Below, piece after piece: positions 26,504 to 35,606 of a DNA stretch of 60,075 nt. Source of the stretch: an uncultured Acetatifactor sp. (GTDB lineage Bacteria > Bacillota > Clostridia > Lachnospirales > Lachnospiraceae); NCBI GenBank assembly GCA_910589035.1, contig CAJUSI010000071.1:1-60075 (forward strand), given 5' to 3'. The position numbers were made by a program, and so were the translations under genes. Each line of letters opens with the position of its first letter. Within the stretch, counting starts at the first letter, position 1. The notes below the pieces were generated by a model. It did not search any database. It had not been told where the DNA came from and saw only the letters and a program-made list of their open reading frames with translations.

Positions 26504-27661
26504 TTATGCCCCTCCGCCCAGCCTCTGGCGCACAATCTCATAGGCCAGCACCCCGGCCGCAACGGAAGCATTCAGGGAATCGATGTTCCCCCTCATGGGA
26601 ATGGACGCCGTCATATCGCATTTTTCCTTCACCAGCCTGCTCACGCCCTCACCCTCGCTGCCGATGACAAGTCCTATGGGTCCCTTCAGGTCCAGCCGGT
26701 ACATGGAGGTTCCGTCCATGTCGGCGCAGACGAACCACAGTCCTTCCTTCTTCAGCTCCTCGATGGTCTTGGCCAGGTTGGTGACCTTTGCCACCGGCGT
26801 ATAGTTCAGCGCCCCGGCGGAGGTTCTTGCCACAGTGGCTGTCAGACCCACCGCGCGGTTCTTCGGTATGATGACGCCGTGGGCCCCCGCCAGGTTGGCG
26901 GTACGGATAATCGCGCCCAGATTGTGGGGATCCTCGATATTGTCCAGCAGAATGAGGAAAGGTGGTTCTTTCCTTTCTCTGGCTGCTTCCAGAATATCCT
27001 CCACGGAGGCATACTCGTAAGCAGCCGCTATGGCGATGACTCCCTGATGCCTGCCCGTTTCCGAAAGCTGGTCCAGGCGCTCCTTTTCCACATATTTAAT
27101 CATTGCGGAGCACTTCTGGGCTTCCCGCTTAATGGACAGGATGGGGCCGTCGTGGCAGCCGTCCTGGATGTAGAGTCTGTCTATGGGCCTGCCGGCCCGG
27201 AAGGCTTCCAGGACGGCGTTGCGTCCCTCTATGACGGCGGCATCGACGGGTTCTTCGGCTGCTTCCTGTGTGATGTCCTTCCATTCTGTTTCGGCTTTCT
27301 TCCAGGCATTTTCCCTTTTTCCTGTTCCTGTTTTACTTCCGGATGACGTACCCGATCCTGTATCCGTTCTTCCGGCTGATGAGCCTGCCTTGATTTCTTT
27401 CCGGAATCCGGATTCTGCCTCCATTTTTGAGCCTGGTCTGAACCCGCCGCTTTTTATTGTTCCTGTCTCCATTTTGCTCCGAAATTTCTTCTCTGTTCCT
27501 GTCTCCGTCCCGCTCCGGGATTTCATTTCTGCTCCTGTCCTGCGGCCGGTATTTCCCTTTTCCCCTGCTCCTGTCCTGTTCCTCGGATCTATCCGATTTT
27601 TTGCCGCATAGTTTCCGGGTTCTTCCCTCCTGTCCCCGAATTTTCTTTCTCTGTATGCCAT
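26504..27661 (-). CDS. rlmB: 23S rRNA (guanosine-2'-O-)-methyltransferase RlmB with long basic N-terminal extension
   Basis: A 385-residue SpoU/TrmH-family enzyme that methylates G2251 of 23S rRNA using S-adenosylmethionine. The catalytic part (about residues 145-385) has all three motifs: LLDNIEDPHNLGAIIRTA, VIGSEGEGVSRLVKE and IPMRGNIDSLNASVAAGVL, which build the trefoil-knot SAM site. The first 140 residues are an unusual Lys/Arg/Gly/Ser/Glu-rich, probably disordered extension not found in standard RlmB (about 245 residues). ATG 27661 is weakly supported; the next candidates inside the extension lack better sites. It lies in the cysS–mrnC–rlmB–sigH block. Confidence 0.93.
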   Translation of the reverse strand: MAYRERKFGDRREEPGNYAAKNRIDPRNRTGAGEKGNTGRRTGAEMKSRSGTETGTEKKFRSKMETGTIKSGGFRPGSKMEAESGFRKEIKAGSSAGRTDTGSGTSSGSKTGTGKRENAWKKAETEWKDITQEAAEEPVDAAVIEGRNAVLEAFRAGRPIDRLYIQDGCHDGPILSIKREAQKCSAMIKYVEKERLDQLSETGRHQGVIAIAAAYEYASVEDILEAARERKEPPFLILLDNIEDPHNLGAIIRTANLAGAHGVIIPKNRAVGLTATVARTSAGALNYTPVAKVTNLAKTIEELKKEGLWFVCADMDGTSMYRLDLKGPIGLVIGSEGEGVSRLVKEKCDMTASIPMRGNIDSLNASVAAGVLAYEIVRQRLGGGA

Positions 27662-27841
27662 ATTTTCTTTTTCCTTCCCTCGTACAATCCGGCTTCCTTA
27701 TCCCCATATTTCACTGGTCTTAGTTTCGCCGGCCCTGATTTTCGTCTGCCTTTACCCTCTGCTCCGCATATGCGGCGCCTGGCCGCCTTATTTCTGCCGC
27801 CCTCCGGGCTGAAATATCCAGCCCACCCTGTCTCGCTATCA

Positions 27842-28465
27842 CTATATCTCCATCCCCGCCAGGCGGATCCCCATACTCACCAGCTCCAGGATTCTGTCCA
27901 TTCGCTCTGTCAGGTACAGATAGCCTATAACCGCCTCAAAGCCTGTAGCCTTCAGATAGTCCGCGGCGCTGGCATTCTTCGCCATGGTATGGGGTTTTGC
28001 ATTTTTTCCCCTGCGGTACACCGCCGTTTCTTCCTCCGTCAGGCTGTCCGTCAGGGCCTGTACTATTTTCGCCTGGGCCCCCGCGCTGACATATTTCACC
28101 GTGATCCTGTGCAGCTCCTGGGAGGAGCGGTTGGCCCGCTCCACCACCACCGTGCGGATGATCAGGTCATAGACCGCATCTCCGATATAAGCCAGAGCCA
28201 GCGGAGAATAGGTTCTGACATCCGGCCTTTTCCCGGGAAAGGTTCCCATAATCTGTGACAGCAGGCTGTCTGTCCCCCTGTTCTCTGTAATATTCTCCGT
28301 AATATTCCCCGCCGTATTCTCCGCAATGTTTTCCGCCGTATTCTCTGCAAGATTCCCGGCAGATTCTCCGGCGTCGTTCTCTCTGCCTTCCGCCCTTTCA
28401 TGAACTCCGCTCACAGCCGGCTCTCCGCTCCTGCTGCCCGTTCCGGCCCTCATGCTTTCTTCCAT
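27842..28465 (-). CDS. mrnC: Mini-ribonuclease III with repetitive N-terminal extension
   Basis: 207 residues; the domain from about residue 75 (YSPLALAYIGDAVYDLIIR) is the Mini-III RNase catalytic fold, which matures 23S rRNA by dsRNA cleavage. The acidic motif AYIGDAVYD is intact, and there is no dsRNA-binding domain, as expected. Residues about 38-62 are a repetitive Asn/Glu tract (ENTAENIAENTAGN and so on), unusual for the family. The start at ATG 28465 overlaps the cysS stop by 16 bases, implying translational coupling. Gene order cysS–mrnC–rlmB is conserved in Firmicutes. Confidence 0.92.
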   Translation of the reverse strand: MEESMRAGTGSRSGEPAVSGVHERAEGRENDAGESAGNLAENTAENIAENTAGNITENITENRGTDSLLSQIMGTFPGKRPDVRTYSPLALAYIGDAVYDLIIRTVVVERANRSSQELHRITVKYVSAGAQAKIVQALTDSLTEEETAVYRRGKNAKPHTMAKNASAADYLKATGFEAVIGYLYLTERMDRILELVSMGIRLAGMEI

Positions 28466-29880
28466 TTTACGCCCTCTCGCGTGTCCTCCAGGACAATCCC
28501 CTTCTCCAGCAACTCCGCCCGGATTTCATCCGCCCTGGCAAAGTTCTTCTCCTTCTTTGCGGCCTTCCGCTCCTCAATTTTTTCCAGAATATAGCGTTCC
28601 ATTTCGGCATCCACATCCCCGTTTGCCTCCGCCTCCATAGACGCGTAAGCCGTGGTCAGGTTCAGGGACAGCACCCGGTCGAAATCCTCCGCCAGGGCGT
28701 ACTTGGTGGCATCCGGCATATCGTCCTTTAACATGTCGTAGATCACGGTGAGCGCCATGGAGGTGTTCAGGTCGTCGCAGAGCGCCTCCTCAAAGCGGGC
28801 TTTATAGGCGGCAAACTTCTCCGGTTCCACACTGCCGCCTTCCTTTTTCAGGCCGCCCACGCGCTTCACCAGCTTCTCATAGGCCGCCCGGGCATTGTCC
28901 AGGGCGTCGAAAGAGAATTCCAGGGGCTTGCGGTAATGGGACTGGAGGCAGAAGAGCCTGTACACCCTGGGGTCATAGCCCTTGGATTTCAGCAGGGACA
29001 CGGTGAGGAACTCCCCCTTGGACTTGCTCATCTTGCCCGCCCTGTCGTTCAGGTGGTGCACATGAAACCAGTAATTACACCATTTATGTCCCAGATAGGC
29101 CTCGCTCTGGGCGATCTCGTTGGTGTGGTGGGGGAAGATATTGTCCACGCCGCCGCAGTGGATGTCCATATACTCGCCCAGATGCTTCATGGAGATGCAG
29201 GAGCACTCTATATGCCAGCCGGGATACCCCAGTCCCCAGGGGCTCTCCCACTTCAGCTCCTGATCCTCGAACTTGGACTTGGTGAACCAGAGCACAAAGT
29301 CCGTCTTGTTCCGCTTGTTCTCATCCTCATCCACGTCATCCCGCACGCCCACCAGCAGCTCTTCCTCACTGTGATTGGAGAGGACATAGTACTCCTTCAG
29401 CTTAGAGGTGTCAAAATAGATATTCCCGCCGCTCTCATAGGCAAAGCCCTTCTCCATCAGGATCTCTATCATATGGATGAACTCGGGGACGCAGTTGGTG
29501 GCGGGCTCCACCACATCGGGAGTCTTGATGTTCAGGTCTTTGCAGTCGGCGAAAAAGGCATCCGTGTAGAATTTCGCGATCTCCATCACCGTCTTGTGCT
29601 CCCGCTTTGCCCCTTTGAGCATCTTGTCCTCGCCGGTGTCCGCGTCGCTGGTCAGATGCCCCACGTCCGTGATATTCATGACCCGCTTCACGTCGTAGCC
29701 GATATAACGCAGACTTTTTTCCAGCAGATCCTCCATGATATAGCTTCTCAGATTCCCGATATGGGCGAAATGGTACACCGTAGGGCCGCAGGTGTACATA
29801 GCCACCTTTCCCTCCTCATTGGGAATAAACTGCTCCACCTTTCTGGTAAGCGTGTTGTAGATTCTTAACCTGTTCTCCAT
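28450..29880 (-). CDS. cysS: Cysteinyl-tRNA synthetase
   Basis: 476 residues from ATG 29880 (AAAGGAG 6 bases upstream). Class I signature HxGH-type AHIGNLRSYIMED (about residue 36) and KMSKS loop GKMSKSKGEF are intact. Zinc site residues include CGPTVYHF and HIECSCISMKHLG with the following HCGG. It charges tRNA-Cys with cysteine in the cytosol. It lies downstream of cysE and is presumably controlled by the same Cys-specific T-box leader at 30935-31220. A 38-bp tandem repeat separates it from cysE. Confidence 0.97.
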   Translation of the reverse strand: MENRLRIYNTLTRKVEQFIPNEEGKVAMYTCGPTVYHFAHIGNLRSYIMEDLLEKSLRYIGYDVKRVMNITDVGHLTSDADTGEDKMLKGAKREHKTVMEIAKFYTDAFFADCKDLNIKTPDVVEPATNCVPEFIHMIEILMEKGFAYESGGNIYFDTSKLKEYYVLSNHSEEELLVGVRDDVDEDENKRNKTDFVLWFTKSKFEDQELKWESPWGLGYPGWHIECSCISMKHLGEYMDIHCGGVDNIFPHHTNEIAQSEAYLGHKWCNYWFHVHHLNDRAGKMSKSKGEFLTVSLLKSKGYDPRVYRLFCLQSHYRKPLEFSFDALDNARAAYEKLVKRVGGLKKEGGSVEPEKFAAYKARFEEALCDDLNTSMALTVIYDMLKDDMPDATKYALAEDFDRVLSLNLTTAYASMEAEANGDVDAEMERYILEKIEERKAAKKEKNFARADEIRAELLEKGIVLEDTREGVKWKKA

Positions 29881-29950
29881 TTTTCTCCTTTCCGCCCGCC
29901 CTGCGGCGGGCTCCAAATCATATCTTCTCATACGGATCAATCGGCATGCG

Positions 29951-30042
29951 GATATCCGGCCTCCCACCCATGAGCCAACCGACTCACAGATATCCGAACC
30001 TCCGCACACGAGCCAACCGGCTCACGGATATCTAACCTGCAC
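29951..30042. repeat. 38-bp tandem repeat between cysE and cysS
   Basis: Two units (29951-29988, 29989-30026) plus a 16-base partial third. Each contains GATATCCG and a GAGCCAACCGGCTC-type inverted repeat that could form a small hairpin. Unit identity is about 75-80%. The role is unknown; it may reduce read-through or be a site for RNA processing. Confidence 0.75.
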
Positions 30043-30069
30043 TCCTGCCCTCATGGCCGGAAGTGCTCT

Positions 30070-30756
30070 TTAATCTCCAGAGCCATCGCATCCGGCGGCT
30101 TTCAGCGCCGCTAACTGCCGCTCCAGCTCCAGGATGCGGTTCACCATCTCGGAATTGGCATGCTGCAGATTCGCGATGTCCTCCCTGATGGGATCGGGCA
30201 GATCGGTCTGGTTCAGGGTCTCCTGAGGCAGAGCCATATTGCCCCGTTTCACCACCCTGCCCGGCACGCCCACCACAGTGGAACAGGGGGGCACCTGGCT
30301 CAGGACCACGCTCCCCGCGCCGATCTTGGAATTGTCCCCGATGGTAAACGAACCCAGCACCTTCGCCCCGGCGCTGATCATCACATTGTTGCCCACGGTG
30401 GGGTGGCGCTTTCCGTGCTCCTTGCCCGTGCCGCCTAAGGTCACGCCCTGGTACAGGGTAACATTGTCCCCTATGACTGTGGTCTCCCCGATGATGACGC
30501 CGTTGCCGTGGTCGATGAAAAAGCCCTTCCCGATCTTCGCCCCGGGATGAATCTCGATCCCCGTCTTGCGCACGCCCCTCTGGGACACCCATCTGGCCCA
30601 GAAGAAATGTCCCTTCTCATACAGCCTGTGGGCAAGCCGGTAATGCATCATCACCTTGAAGCTGGGATATAAAAAAACTTCCATGGAGGAATGAATCGCC
30701 GGGTCGCGCTCCCGGATGATGCGGATTTCCTCCTGAATATTTCTGATGATTCCCAT
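30070..30756 (-). CDS. cysE: Serine O-acetyltransferase CysE
   Basis: 228 residues from ATG 30756 (MGIIRNIQEE), preferred over ATG 30798 because GAGGAG lies 8 bases upstream. It has the N-terminal helical domain, then a left-handed beta-helix of hexapeptide repeats (IHPGAKIGKGFFIDHGNGVIIGETTVIGDN). His in FIDHGNGVVIG-like positions is the catalytic residue of the family. It makes O-acetylserine from serine and acetyl-CoA, the first step of cysteine synthesis. The C-terminal tail ends in a Leu/Glu helix and a Cys-containing end. It is the first gene behind the T-box. Confidence 0.95.
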   Translation of the reverse strand: MGIIRNIQEEIRIIRERDPAIHSSMEVFLYPSFKVMMHYRLAHRLYEKGHFFWARWVSQRGVRKTGIEIHPGAKIGKGFFIDHGNGVIIGETTVIGDNVTLYQGVTLGGTGKEHGKRHPTVGNNVMISAGAKVLGSFTIGDNSKIGAGSVVLSQVPPCSTVVGVPGRVVKRGNMALPQETLNQTDLPDPIREDIANLQHANSEMVNRILELERQLAALKAAGCDGSGD

Positions 30757-30934
30757 GCGGCATCTCCTCTTTTCTTTCCTCTCCCTGACATCAGACATCC
30801 GGCTCTCTCCTCCCGGATCCTTCCCTTTTCAAAAGAAGGCGGAACGCCCGGCATGCCGGCAGGAGACCGGATTTCGGTGCAACTCATATCCCTCATTCCG
30901 CCACGGCGTCTTGCCTGCTGCCGCAGCAGCCTGC

Positions 30935-31220
30935 AAAAAACCGCGGCAATCCGTCTCAAGAGACGAATTGTTCCGCGGTTCCACTCTAATTAAGGGCTGC
31001 TGCCCTTCCCTCTATGCGCATAACGCACGCCTGCGTGTCTGTCTACCAGTCCCGCGGGGACCATTTCGGATTTATCTCCCAATGATTCTCCGCAAACGAA
31101 ACCTTCCACAGACCTGCTCCCGGATGCACTTCCTTTTTCCCGGGGTGAGGACCGCTTCCAGCGCTTTTCACGGCCCCTCTCTGACACCCTTTCCCACACG
31201 GAGGCCTTCCAACCCACCAT
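30935..31220 (-). ncRNA. T-box leader (probably tRNA-Cys responsive) with terminator
   Basis: On the minus strand the conserved T-box sequence AGAGTGGAACCGCGG (30973-30987) is followed by a terminator stem (30941-30976, arm CCGCGG...) and a run of six T (30935-30940). The alternative antiterminator pairs the T-box sequence with CCGCGG. Upstream, a long Stem I region (about 31020-31220) contains AGAGAGGGG and a possible specifier triplet TGC (31126-31128), which would be read by tRNA-Cys. Uncharged tRNA-Cys would turn on cysE and cysS. The specifier is inferred; the T-box itself is clear. Confidence 0.92.
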
Positions 31221-31379
31221 GCATTGAAAAAAGTACTCTCTCCGTTCTCAGCATTTTTCTCTCTGTCAAGGATTTCCTGTCATTTCCTTATTTAACAGGA
31301 TATGCAAAATTATGGTTTTTGTCAATCTTTTTTCAAGTATTTGATATAAATTATGGAAATGCCATATTAAACTCCACAC
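31221..31379. other. AT-rich spacer between the T-box and the ABC operon
   Basis: Probably holds the T-box promoter: a perfect TTGACA on the minus strand (revcomp at 31264-31269), but no well-spaced -10 box. No gene. It also marks the start of the AT-rich segment to the right. Confidence 0.4.
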
Positions 31380-32342
31380 TTACCTGCGGTAAATCTCTTT
31401 TATAATCTCCTCCACCGAGGTATCCTGCAGCTGAAAATCCTTTATAGCGTATTGCCTCAAAAGGTTCTCCAGCACCACCCTGGCAGACATTTCTTTTTTC
31501 GAAAAAGACAATCTGGCGTCTTTTCCCTCCTGACTCAACAGCGTGCATCCCGGGAGTTGTATGGGCAAGTCCGGAAGATGCTCAAATTTAACTGTTAACA
31601 CAGCTTTTGTTTGATAAGCCTCTTTCAACTGCTCAATGGAGCCGTCATAAATCAGCTTACCATGATCAATTATCATCGTGCGCTTACATATCTTTTCAAT
31701 ATCGTCCATATCGTGGGATGTAATAAGCACTGTTACGTTTCTGGAACGATTCATTTCCTTTATAAAAGTGCGAATCTTTTCTTTTGCAAGCACATCCAGC
31801 CCTATAGTCGGCTCATCCAGAAAGACCAGTTTGGGCTTATGTAACAGGGAAGCTGCAAAATCAGCCCTGACCCTCTGCCCCAGGCTAAGCTGCCGAACAG
31901 GCTTATTGATAAACTGATCCAATTCCAGGATTTCATTGAACAATCCCATATTGGCTTCATAAATGCTATCCGGAATCCGGTAAATACTCTTCAGTAACCG
32001 AAAAGAATCTATCACCGGCAATTCCCACCATAATTGCGTCCTCTGCCCGAAGACCACTCCGATCTTCCCGGCATATTTTTTCCTCGATTTATAGGGAATC
32101 AATCCTGCTATCTCAATTTTCCCGGAGGTGGGCGTTAAGATTCCCGACATCATCTTAATGGTTGTGGATTTTCCTGCCCCGTTTGGTCCGATATACCCTA
32201 TAGTTTCTCCTTCTTCGACCTGAAAGGTAATGCCGTCAACCGCATGCTTTATCTCATATTCTTTTCCAAATATTTTCCCTTTACCGCCTGTTTTCGATAT
32301 TTTGTACTCTTTTCTCAGCTCTTCAATCCGAATCAAACTCAT
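31380..32342 (-). CDS. ABC-2 exporter ATP-binding subunit
   Basis: 320 residues from ATG 32342 (GGGGAA about 7 bases upstream). Walker A GPNGAGKST, signature LSLGQRVRADFA, Walker B KLVFLDEPTIGLD and the H-loop ITSHDMDD are all intact. After the nucleotide-binding domain is a C-terminal domain of about 80 residues typical of drug/lantibiotic-type ABC-2 ATPases. It couples ATP hydrolysis to the two downstream-type permeases encoded just upstream (starting 32344 and 33143). The gene follows the permease with only one base between stop and start. Base composition is AT-rich compared with neighbours. Confidence 0.93.
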   Translation of the reverse strand: MSLIRIEELRKEYKISKTGGKGKIFGKEYEIKHAVDGITFQVEEGETIGYIGPNGAGKSTTIKMMSGILTPTSGKIEIAGLIPYKSRKKYAGKIGVVFGQRTQLWWELPVIDSFRLLKSIYRIPDSIYEANMGLFNEILELDQFINKPVRQLSLGQRVRADFAASLLHKPKLVFLDEPTIGLDVLAKEKIRTFIKEMNRSRNVTVLITSHDMDDIEKICKRTMIIDHGKLIYDGSIEQLKEAYQTKAVLTVKFEHLPDLPIQLPGCTLLSQEGKDARLSFSKKEMSARVVLENLLRQYAIKDFQLQDTSVEEIIKEIYRR

Positions 32343-32343
32343 A

Positions 32344-33138
32344 TCAGTTCCCCACACTTTCATAACGCGCCAAACCAAGTTTCATGAAATAATTACCGCC
32401 AACCAGAGCCAATGCTCCCAGTACCGGAGTCAGCAGATACAGCCACTGACAGGTGATATTTTTATTCAGCAGCCTGGCCGCAGGATAAAAATTGATATAG
32501 GCCCAGGGCAGAATTGTTGACAAAAGTACCCTGACCGGCGTTCCGAAAATCGTAATGGGATAATTGGAAAAACTGGAGAAATTATAAAACAGCATTTGTG
32601 ATAAGGATGCGGAACGCTTTAACCAGAAGGCAGAAGCTCCAAACATTAAAAACACACCGCATTGTAACGCAATTGCCCCCAACAGGCACAGAATCAGGAT
32701 TCCCACCGTCCAATATGTCCATACAATACCATTTGACGATAATCCATAGATCAGGAATACTGCAGACAATGCAATCTGGCTGATTCCTGTCCAGTTAAAC
32801 TGCTTCCATACAATACTGAATACAGGGTTAACAGGCCTGACCATCATCCGATCTAACTCTCCATTATTGATATATACGTCCATATTATGCAAAACTCCAT
32901 ATAAAGCCGTATTTACAATAGAATAGGTAAAAAACTGCATTGCCATCAGTAAAATAATCTCGGAATAACTCCATCCTCCGATTACTGGATAAGTCCTGGT
33001 CAAAATCCATACCTGCATATACATGATCAGGTATGCCACAACATTGGCAATCCAGGCAGTGATAAAATCCGTCTTAAACTGTGCTCCAGCCTTAATGGCA
33101 TACCTTATATGGATAAAATATAATTTAATAATATACAC
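32344..33138 (-). CDS. ABC-2 permease (DUF990-type)
   Basis: 264 residues, six predicted membrane helices with no signal peptide. It has the pattern of the ABC2_membrane_6/DUF990 family: an N-terminal amphipathic helix (IKLYFIHIRYAIKAGAQFKTDF), then paired helices and short loops, for example YINNGELDRMMVRPVNPVF, the conserved cytosolic motif. It pairs with the neighbouring permease as a heterodimer for export of an unknown amphiphile or peptide. ATG 33138 is preceded by the GGGGG-containing spacer of four bases after the other permease stop, so the two are coupled. Confidence 0.9.
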   Translation of the reverse strand: MYIIKLYFIHIRYAIKAGAQFKTDFITAWIANVVAYLIMYMQVWILTRTYPVIGGWSYSEIILLMAMQFFTYSIVNTALYGVLHNMDVYINNGELDRMMVRPVNPVFSIVWKQFNWTGISQIALSAVFLIYGLSSNGIVWTYWTVGILILCLLGAIALQCGVFLMFGASAFWLKRSASLSQMLFYNFSSFSNYPITIFGTPVRVLLSTILPWAYINFYPAARLLNKNITCQWLYLLTPVLGALALVGGNYFMKLGLARYESVGN

Positions 33139-33142
33139 CTTT

Positions 33143-33928
33143 TCACCCCCCTTGAATGGTGATAAACCTGACCGATATTCTCCAAAGGATTACCGCCGCA
33201 AGTGCAAAAACAATCACCCATACATACAGCAGTAACAGATTCGTTCGGATTTCCTGCATTGACAGCTTGCCGATTAACACGCTCTGAGGAAACTGAAACA
33301 GAAGCCAGAATGGCAACGCAAGAACAATTCCTGCAAGCTGCTTCGGAAAATACCATATGGGAACGACGCTTCCTCCAAGGATTTTGATCAAATCCCCCAT
33401 AATTTTACGGAACCACTTCGCACTGATTAAAATAAAATGTAACAAACCGATAGAAAAGAAAATAAGCCAGTATAAAAGCATATTCCCCAATACCACCACA
33501 CAAAACACAGGAAACATATCCAGCCTGATCTGAAGCTGAAATCCCGTTATCAGGAATGCCATGGCCAGGTAAGGAATCCCCTTTTTCACAAAATTCCCCG
33601 CTGTTCTCCCAATGGAACCGCAGAGCATACTCAGCGCAAAACTATAGGGTTTGATAAAATCCATGCTTATGGAACCATCCATAACCTTGCCTCCAACCAG
33701 CGACGCAACTTCCATATCATAACAGATTACAAGCAACACCCCTATCGCCTGATAAGTCACCATCTCCCGCAGGGCTGCGACATCTGCTGCCTCCCCTCCC
33801 AACAGCGCTCTCCAGAGGAATATATACATATACAAGCTTAATACACTGGAAAAGATCCCAATCACTGTATCTATTTTATATACAAAAGAATTTTTAAAAT
33901 CAATATAAATCAGATGTAAATATGCCAT
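33143..33928 (-). CDS. ABC-2 permease (DUF990-type), first gene of the ABC operon
   Basis: 261 residues with six hydrophobic helices and the family motif GKVMDGSISMDFIKPYSFALSM equivalent to that of its partner. It begins with a short cytosolic helix (YLHLIYIDFKNSFVYKIDTV). It is the first gene of a three-gene operon (permease–permease–ATPase). Two AAAATTTTG repeats 23 bases apart lie just upstream of the ATG, and the upstream region is cut 88 bases away by an insertion sequence, so the native promoter may be altered. Confidence 0.88.
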   Translation of the reverse strand: MAYLHLIYIDFKNSFVYKIDTVIGIFSSVLSLYMYIFLWRALLGGEAADVAALREMVTYQAIGVLLVICYDMEVASLVGGKVMDGSISMDFIKPYSFALSMLCGSIGRTAGNFVKKGIPYLAMAFLITGFQLQIRLDMFPVFCVVVLGNMLLYWLIFFSIGLLHFILISAKWFRKIMGDLIKILGGSVVPIWYFPKQLAGIVLALPFWLLFQFPQSVLIGKLSMQEIRTNLLLLYVWVIVFALAAVILWRISVRFITIQGG

Positions 33929-33946
33929 GGCAGTCTCCGTTCTTAC

Positions 33947-33990
33947 AAAATTTTGGTAAGAGAAATTGTAAAATTTTGAGTTCGTGAACT
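33947..33990. promoter_or_regulatory. Direct repeats and palindrome upstream of the ABC operon
   Basis: AAAATTTTG occurs at 33947-33955 and 33970-33978, a 23-base period (about two helical turns), then AGTTCGTGAACT palindrome at 33979-33990. A TACAAT box on the minus strand overlaps the second repeat. LytTR-type regulators bind such spaced direct repeats, and an orphan LytTR regulator lies on the other side of the insertion sequence. The link is inferred. Confidence 0.5.
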
Positions 33991-34016
33991 ACTTAATATA
34001 AAACATATTCTAAATT

Positions 34017-34037
34017 ACTTGTGAGTTGAAAGTTTTT
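34017..34037 (+). repeat. Left terminal inverted repeat of the IS
   Basis: Begins ACTTGTGAGTTGAAAG. It pairs with the right copy at 35607-35627. Confidence 0.9.
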
Positions 34038-34042
34038 GCCCC

Positions 34043-35476
34043 CTAAGAAGCCAGACAATCCCACGGTTCTTCCGGCGTTTCCGGTAGTCCCTGAATTATC
34101 TGCGTTATGCATAATTCAGGCTTTTGCCCTAAAAGGCGGAAAAAATGTTTCCGGAAATAATGCATTAGTGTTGCTTCGGAGACTCTTCCCCTGGATGGTG
34201 TCCTTTGGTAGCGGATCTGGTTGGAATTTACTTTCCCAATAAAATAAATGGAAAGGTTCTGCAGAATCCCTATTGCGATGCAGGACAGTGCCATATGCAT
34301 CTCAATGGCCCGGACAGCTTCCAGCACTTTCCGGCGTGGCTTTTCTCCTTCCACCTGCTCCATGGGCGCAGGCTCCCCTTTCTTCTGGTAATAGCTCAGC
34401 TTTGGCATGTACTTTGACCAGAAGTGATAGCAGAATGCCCCAATCTGCTGCTTCAGTTCACGGAAGGTACATTCAATCCGGAACCTGTAGCTGTAGAGCC
34501 GGATGATGGACAGCGGGTCCAGCGCCAGGCTGGTGCTTGCCAGGATGCTCTGGACGCCATCCATCTCCACCAGCACGAACCGCAGCTCCTGGTACAGCTT
34601 CTGTCCCCACAGCAGGTCGGTGCAGTAATAGCGTATGGCCTCCCTTTTGCCATAGAGCTCCATCTACGCTTCCTGGAACTGTCCTTTATGGGAGCAGAAC
34701 AGCTCTTTCAGGTGGACAGCGGCCCCCTTTTTAGGCGGCCGTCTCCTCCCGGGTCTGCGGGGGCCGGGCTTCTGGTATGCGGTGCAGGACCTTTTCGCTT
34801 TTGTGACGACCTCCATACGCACGCTTCCGCTGTCATTAAGCTCCTTCAGCTTCTCAAGGGCCGGTACCGTAAGGAAATACCTGTCCAGCAGGAGCAGGGA
34901 GTCCCCAAAGGTAGAGGCGGCATGGTAGGCATCCTCCACCATCTGGACTACATGGGAGGCAGCCGAGACTGATGCGCCCTGCCATTCCCTGGCCGCCTGG
35001 AGCCCGTCATGGAGTCGGATGCTTAAAGGGATGCATGCCCAGTTGCGGGCACTTCCGGCCAGAATGCCAAATCCGCCGAACATATGCCCGTGGATATACT
35101 CCGGCTTCACGGAATTCTCTGATTCCTGGAACAGCTTCTTCACACCCGGCATGCGGCGCCCTTCCTTGGACTGCTTTACGCCGTCGCCCACAAGGACATG
35201 GAGGTTCCCTTCTTTATAAAGAGGCGCATGCTGCTTTACGGCAGAGAACCAGCGTTTCCGGATCCCCTCCAGCGACCAGGAGGATGCCCTGAAGAAATGC
35301 AGCATGGAATCGTAGCAGCCAGGATGGAGCGCAAGGTCACGGATTATGGATGTGACCCCAAGCTTATCGGAACGGAGCATAAGCCCTATGGTTATGGACA
35401 CGAACCAACGGAAGGCAGCTTTGCGGGAAAAACAGGTTTCAAAATGGCATAAAATGTTTTCAACATAATTTAGCAT
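34043..35476 (-). pseudogene. IS4-family transposase split by an in-frame TAG
   Basis: One continuous reading frame of about 477 codons is interrupted by a single TAG (34664-34666), giving 270- and 206-residue halves. The first Asp is in HVLVGDGVKQ and the second in DSLLLLDRYFL. The second half holds the complete IS4 signature Y-(2)-R-(3)-E-(6)-K (YSYRFRIECTFRELK), including the catalytic Glu. The two catalytic Asp lie before the stop and the Glu after it, so neither half alone can be active. Read-through or a recent nonsense mutation are both possible. The next codon is an ATG with no ribosome site. Confidence 0.88.
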
Positions 35477-35606
35477 AATGTATGGTCATCCACCAGAAAG
35501 TATGGTAAACTCATACAGTGAATAGCACTTCTGGTTGGATGGTATCTCTTTCTTTGTGGTGATTAAAGAATACCATAATCCATACTATAAGCGCTATTCT
35601 TTTATT

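Noticed and set aside
29951..30042. CRISPR-like repeat near cysS
   Set aside because: Only 2.4 adjoining units, no spacers.
34043..35476. Programmed frameshift in the transposase
   Set aside because: Both parts are in the same frame, separated by one TAG; no slippery sequence is needed or seen.
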